Below, piece by piece: positions 16,881-19,209 of a stretch of DNA of 19,209 bases. The notes beneath the pieces were generated by a model. The model had not been told where the DNA came from and ran no database searches. It saw nothing but the letters and a program-made list of their open reading frames with translations. Numbering within the stretch: position 1 is the stretch's first letter; the number at the start of each line of letters is the position of its first letter. Made by a program: the position numbers and the translations under genes. Source of the DNA: CAIVSN01 sp040383945 (GTDB taxonomy: Bacteria; Patescibacteriota; Gracilibacteria; BD1-5; UBA2023); contig JBEICN010000019.1 of NCBI GenBank assembly GCA_040383945.1, positions 1-19,209 of the forward strand, in the 5' to 3' direction.

Positions 16881-18185
16881 ATGGAAAAACTGCTACAAGC
16901 CGGTATTGAACTCGGGAAAAAACAATGATTCAATTCTCAATGATTCGCTCACCATAGCATTTCTACTGGGTACACTTTTAAAAATCTTACGAGTGAAACC
17001 TTAACACAGAACACTCTCGAAAAGAGCATTCATTTCACGCTCGAGAAGGATGGGAGAAAGGCATCTCGAAAATTTTCATATGATTCTAGACTTTTGGCAG
17101 AAGATATGGTGAGAGAAACACAACAGCTGCTCGAATTTGTTACCAAAGATCCGGCAGAGTCACTACCGGATATTTCTGACACATTTGTCAGCGATATTTC
17201 AAAATTTCCGGCTGAAGCATTGCCAAAATGGGCAAAGGATCAGTATGAAATTGCCAAAAAAAGTCTAGAAAGCGCCAAGTCTGAGTCAAAATTCAAAATA
17301 GGTATCGAGTCACTCGTAGTTTCAGGGTCTTGGGATCATTCCATTTTTATGAACTCCTTTGGGGCAAAGAAAATGAGTACCAGCACCTATGCCTGCTTTC
17401 AAATTGGATTTAGTGGAGTCGGTGACGGGAATGCTGATTCAGAGTGGCTGTACCGCGACAGCACTTCCCTATTTGATTTTCAAGACACATGGACAAACAT
17501 CTGCCTCAAAAAATTAGAAGATAAAATTCAACCTGGAACTCTCAATTTTGCGACTGGCTCCTATCCGATCGCGCTTTCACCTGAACTTGCCGGAGAATGT
17601 ATCGGTGAAGTGCTCGGATTTCTTTCTGGATATGCCATCGTCGAACATATGAGCCCATTCTCCAAAAGTGAAATCGGCTCCAAAATTTTCCCCGATTGGA
17701 TGAGTGTAAAAAGTTATCACGCACTTCCTGATGGATCGAGTGCGCAATTTTTTGACGCAAACGGGATAACGACCCGCGATATTTCGCCTATACAAAACGG
17801 AAAACTAGAAGAACTGTTCCTCTCCAAGGCAAGCGCGGAGCGCCTTGGACTCACGCCAAATGGACAACCTGGACCGATAAATGTACGGTTGACCGGAGCT
17901 CCAGAAGTTCATGATCTCGTCGGGGTAAAATTTATGTTTACTTCCCTTGCTGGGATGCACACGATTGATTCTGCGACAGGAAACTTTGCCCTTGAAGGAG
18001 AAGGATATCAAATCCTTGAGGACGGAAGTATAGGTAAATTCATAAAAAATGTTGGACTTTCTGGAAATCTCCGAACACTCTTCGCTGGACTCGTCGGACA
18101 TTTGGATGACACTCCTGACTATGGATCTATTCGAATTCCAAGTTTAATTTTCAAAGATGCGCGTATCACAGTAACTTCCGCTTAA
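16881..18185 (+). CDS. pmbA: PmbA/TldE-like partner of TldD
   Basis: The non-catalytic half of the TldD/TldE heterodimer, 434 residues. It aligns in order with TldD-family proteins: an N-terminal mixed domain with SRLLAEDMVRETQQLLEF, a middle YPIALSPELAGECIGEVLGF where TldD has its HExxxH (no His pair here, as in TldE), then ANGITTRDISPIQNGKLEEL and a C-terminal GNFALEGEGYQILEDGSIGK. Two UGAs (16926-16928, 16941-16943) near the start are read as Gly; the standard code would force a start at 17094 and lose about 70 residues. ATG 16881 was chosen because no later start keeps the N-terminus. Divergent from tldD; the next gene begins 2 nt after the TAA. Confidence 0.9.
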
Positions 18186-18187
18186 GC

Positions 18188-18967
18188 ATGAAAGAGCTCA
18201 TTCAAACGGTCGCTACCGCAATTCATGTTACTCCGATAGATGTATACATTCTTGCTGTGGTTTTGACTTTATGAATGATCTTCATGATTATGGGAATTCA
18301 AAAAACCTACGAAGCGTATTTTGGGCTTGTGGTATGACTTGCGATCTACCTTATGCTCACGGTGCTTCTCTCTCCTGCGTACCAAACTCCGGAAACTGTC
18401 AAAATTCTATCTCCTCAATTTTCTCAGTTTCTTATAGGATCGAGTACGTATCTTATATTTGTGTTATTTATTCTTACTCCGATTTCCTGAGGAATTCGAT
18501 TTCCGGAAACGAGAATAAAACTTTTCAAATATATAGAACTCCCGGTAATCGCGATATCTGTCTGGGTACTTCTCCTCGCGGTTATTTTGGGTTTTGCCTC
18601 AAAAACATATGTATTTGGGGTTCCTACTGCATTTATTATGCTACACGACTTACCCATCTACAAAGAACTACTCACTGGTGTTATTTTCACAAAAATATAT
18701 GCCAACATGCAGCCAATCGTGCTTTTTGGGGTTTTGTATCTCTTATTTAAAATTCTCTTTTCCGACATTGTTGGAGTGCTGATACTCTCAGCCTGGCAAT
18801 GGCTCATGTCACTGAAAAAACGAGGCGCAGAAAGGTCTGCTGGTGACGATCATGATGGGCATGGAGGACATGATGACCATGGACATGGAGAGGATGATTA
18901 CCATGAGGATCATGATGACCATGGGCATGGGGGGCACGACCACTCTGGACACGGTGGGAAACACTAG
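18188..18967 (+). CDS. Polytopic membrane protein with His/Asp/Gly-rich C-terminal tail
   Basis: Function unknown. With UGA 18272, 18335 and 18488 (low coordinates) read as Gly, one frame from ATG 18188 gives 259 residues. About five hydrophobic segments are seen, near residues 18-37, 42-62, 82-100, 117-137 and 176-205. From about residue 220 to the end the chain is a low-complexity tail with 13 His among 40 residues, plus many Asp and Gly (units such as DDHGHGG and DHDGHGGH). Such tails bind Ni, Zn or Co in other proteins, so metal binding is a reasonable inference. The gene starts 2 nt after pmbA and is followed by a terminator, so it forms a two-gene unit with pmbA. The stop is TAG. Confidence 0.82.
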
Positions 18968-19031
18968 AAGAAAACTCATACCTTCCCAATACGCGCTCCG
19001 GTTGGGTATAAAATTTGGCAGATCTGAAACA

Positions 19032-19063
19032 AAAAAATCTCTTCCTTTCGGAAGAGATTTTTT
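19032..19063. terminator. Bidirectional rho-independent terminator
   Basis: AAAAAATCTCTTCC (19032-19045), loop TTTC, and GGAAGAGATTTTTT (19050-19063) make a perfect 14-bp stem with A and T flanks, so it reads as a terminator on both strands. It would end the pmbA/membrane-protein mRNA from the left and the 16S rRNA transcript from the right. Between the coding stop and this hairpin (18968-19031) I see only a weak hairpin formed by CCCAA and TTGGG. Confidence 0.9.
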
Positions 19064-19151
19064 ATACACCTTACCTCACACACCAGAAGATGAAGGCTTC
19101 TTGAGAGAGTGCCGTTTGGGACTTGAGATCCTTTGGGCGATACAAATTGTT

Positions 19152-19209
19152 AATGGAGATAGTCCATCCGCACGTTCTCGTACGGATACCTTGTTACGAC
19201 TTAAGCCCA
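19152..19209 (-). rRNA. rrs: 16S ribosomal RNA, 3' end only
   Basis: The minus strand begins with AAGTCGTAACAAGGTATCC, the universal 16S 3' region, followed by helix 45 (stem AUCCGUACG/CGUGCGGAU, loop AGAA with the two conserved dimethyl-A positions). The tail reads GGACUAUCUCCAUU where E. coli has GGAUCACCUCCUUA, so the 3' end is placed near 19152 by alignment; the exact end is not known. The 5' part lies beyond the right edge. About 90 nt further on comes a terminator, with no tRNA or 23S between. Confidence 0.93.

Noticed and set aside
773..18967. Many apparent pseudogenes or frameshifted genes
   Set aside because: All breaks are in-frame UGA codons without frame change, and several sit on conserved glycines; code 25 explains them without decay.
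19065..19150. A tRNA or start of an ITS after 16S
   Set aside because: No cloverleaf or T-loop consensus could be found in this stretch on the minus strand.

Overview
The window reads as a chromosomal segment of a Candidate Phyla Radiation bacterium of the Gracilibacteria (BD1-5) / Absconditabacteria (SR1) type that uses genetic code 25, in which UGA means glycine. Read with the standard code, most genes here look shattered. Read with UGA as Gly, each fragment set joins in one frame into a full-length family member. By hand I count 31 in-frame UGA codons in 12 genes, while every complete gene ends in TAA or TAG. Two UGAs supply conserved glycines of the Walker A loop of an ABC transporter, another the Gly after the radical-SAM cysteines of RlmN, and another the Gly of the CPAGWHVP motif of a FISUMP domain. 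Gracilibacteria and Absconditabacteria cannot be told apart from this sequence alone.

Layout, positions 1-6879: a long minus-strand cluster runs from a good sigma70-like promoter (6852-6879) through secE, nusG, an anchored protein of unknown function, greA, a DUF212/PAP2-like membrane protein, rlmN, an MsbA-like ABC exporter, a TPR protein and the N-terminal part of ftsA, which runs off the left edge. Spacings are 1-5 nt for most junctions and 42-56 nt around the ABC gene. Positions 7008-8888 hold a class II CPD photolyase behind a small coiled-coil protein. Positions 9002-10672 hold an unusual secreted protein: a type IV prepilin-like N-terminus joined to a C-terminal FISUMP (C-type-lectin-like) domain. 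Its last 200 nt are adenine-poor and GC-rich, which I suggest may be a diversity-generating retroelement variable region.

Positions 10828-12186: radA on the plus strand, diverging from the pilin-like gene across a repeat-rich spacer. Positions 12212-15367 (minus): a small unknown protein, an AI-2E family permease and dnaX. Positions 15428-18185: tldD (minus) and its partner pmbA/tldE (plus) are transcribed divergently from a 94-nt spacer containing two inverted repeats. A membrane protein with a His/Asp/Gly-rich tail follows pmbA by 2 nt and ends at a bidirectional terminator (19032-19063).

Right edge (minus): the 3' end of 16S rRNA. It carries a diverged anti-Shine-Dalgarno sequence (UAUCUCC where ACCUCC is usual) and is followed after about 90 nt by the terminator, so the 16S gene is not followed by an ITS and 23S. 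Consistent with this, I see no convincing GGAGG-type ribosome binding site before any gene, and dnaX and radA have putative -10 boxes only 6-7 nt before ATG, as expected for leaderless mRNAs.

No insertion sequence, CRISPR array, tRNA or phage gene was recognised. There is no gene-free stretch over 300 nt; the largest spacers (6816-7007, 8889-9001, 10673-10827, 18968-19151) are described in the features or findings.
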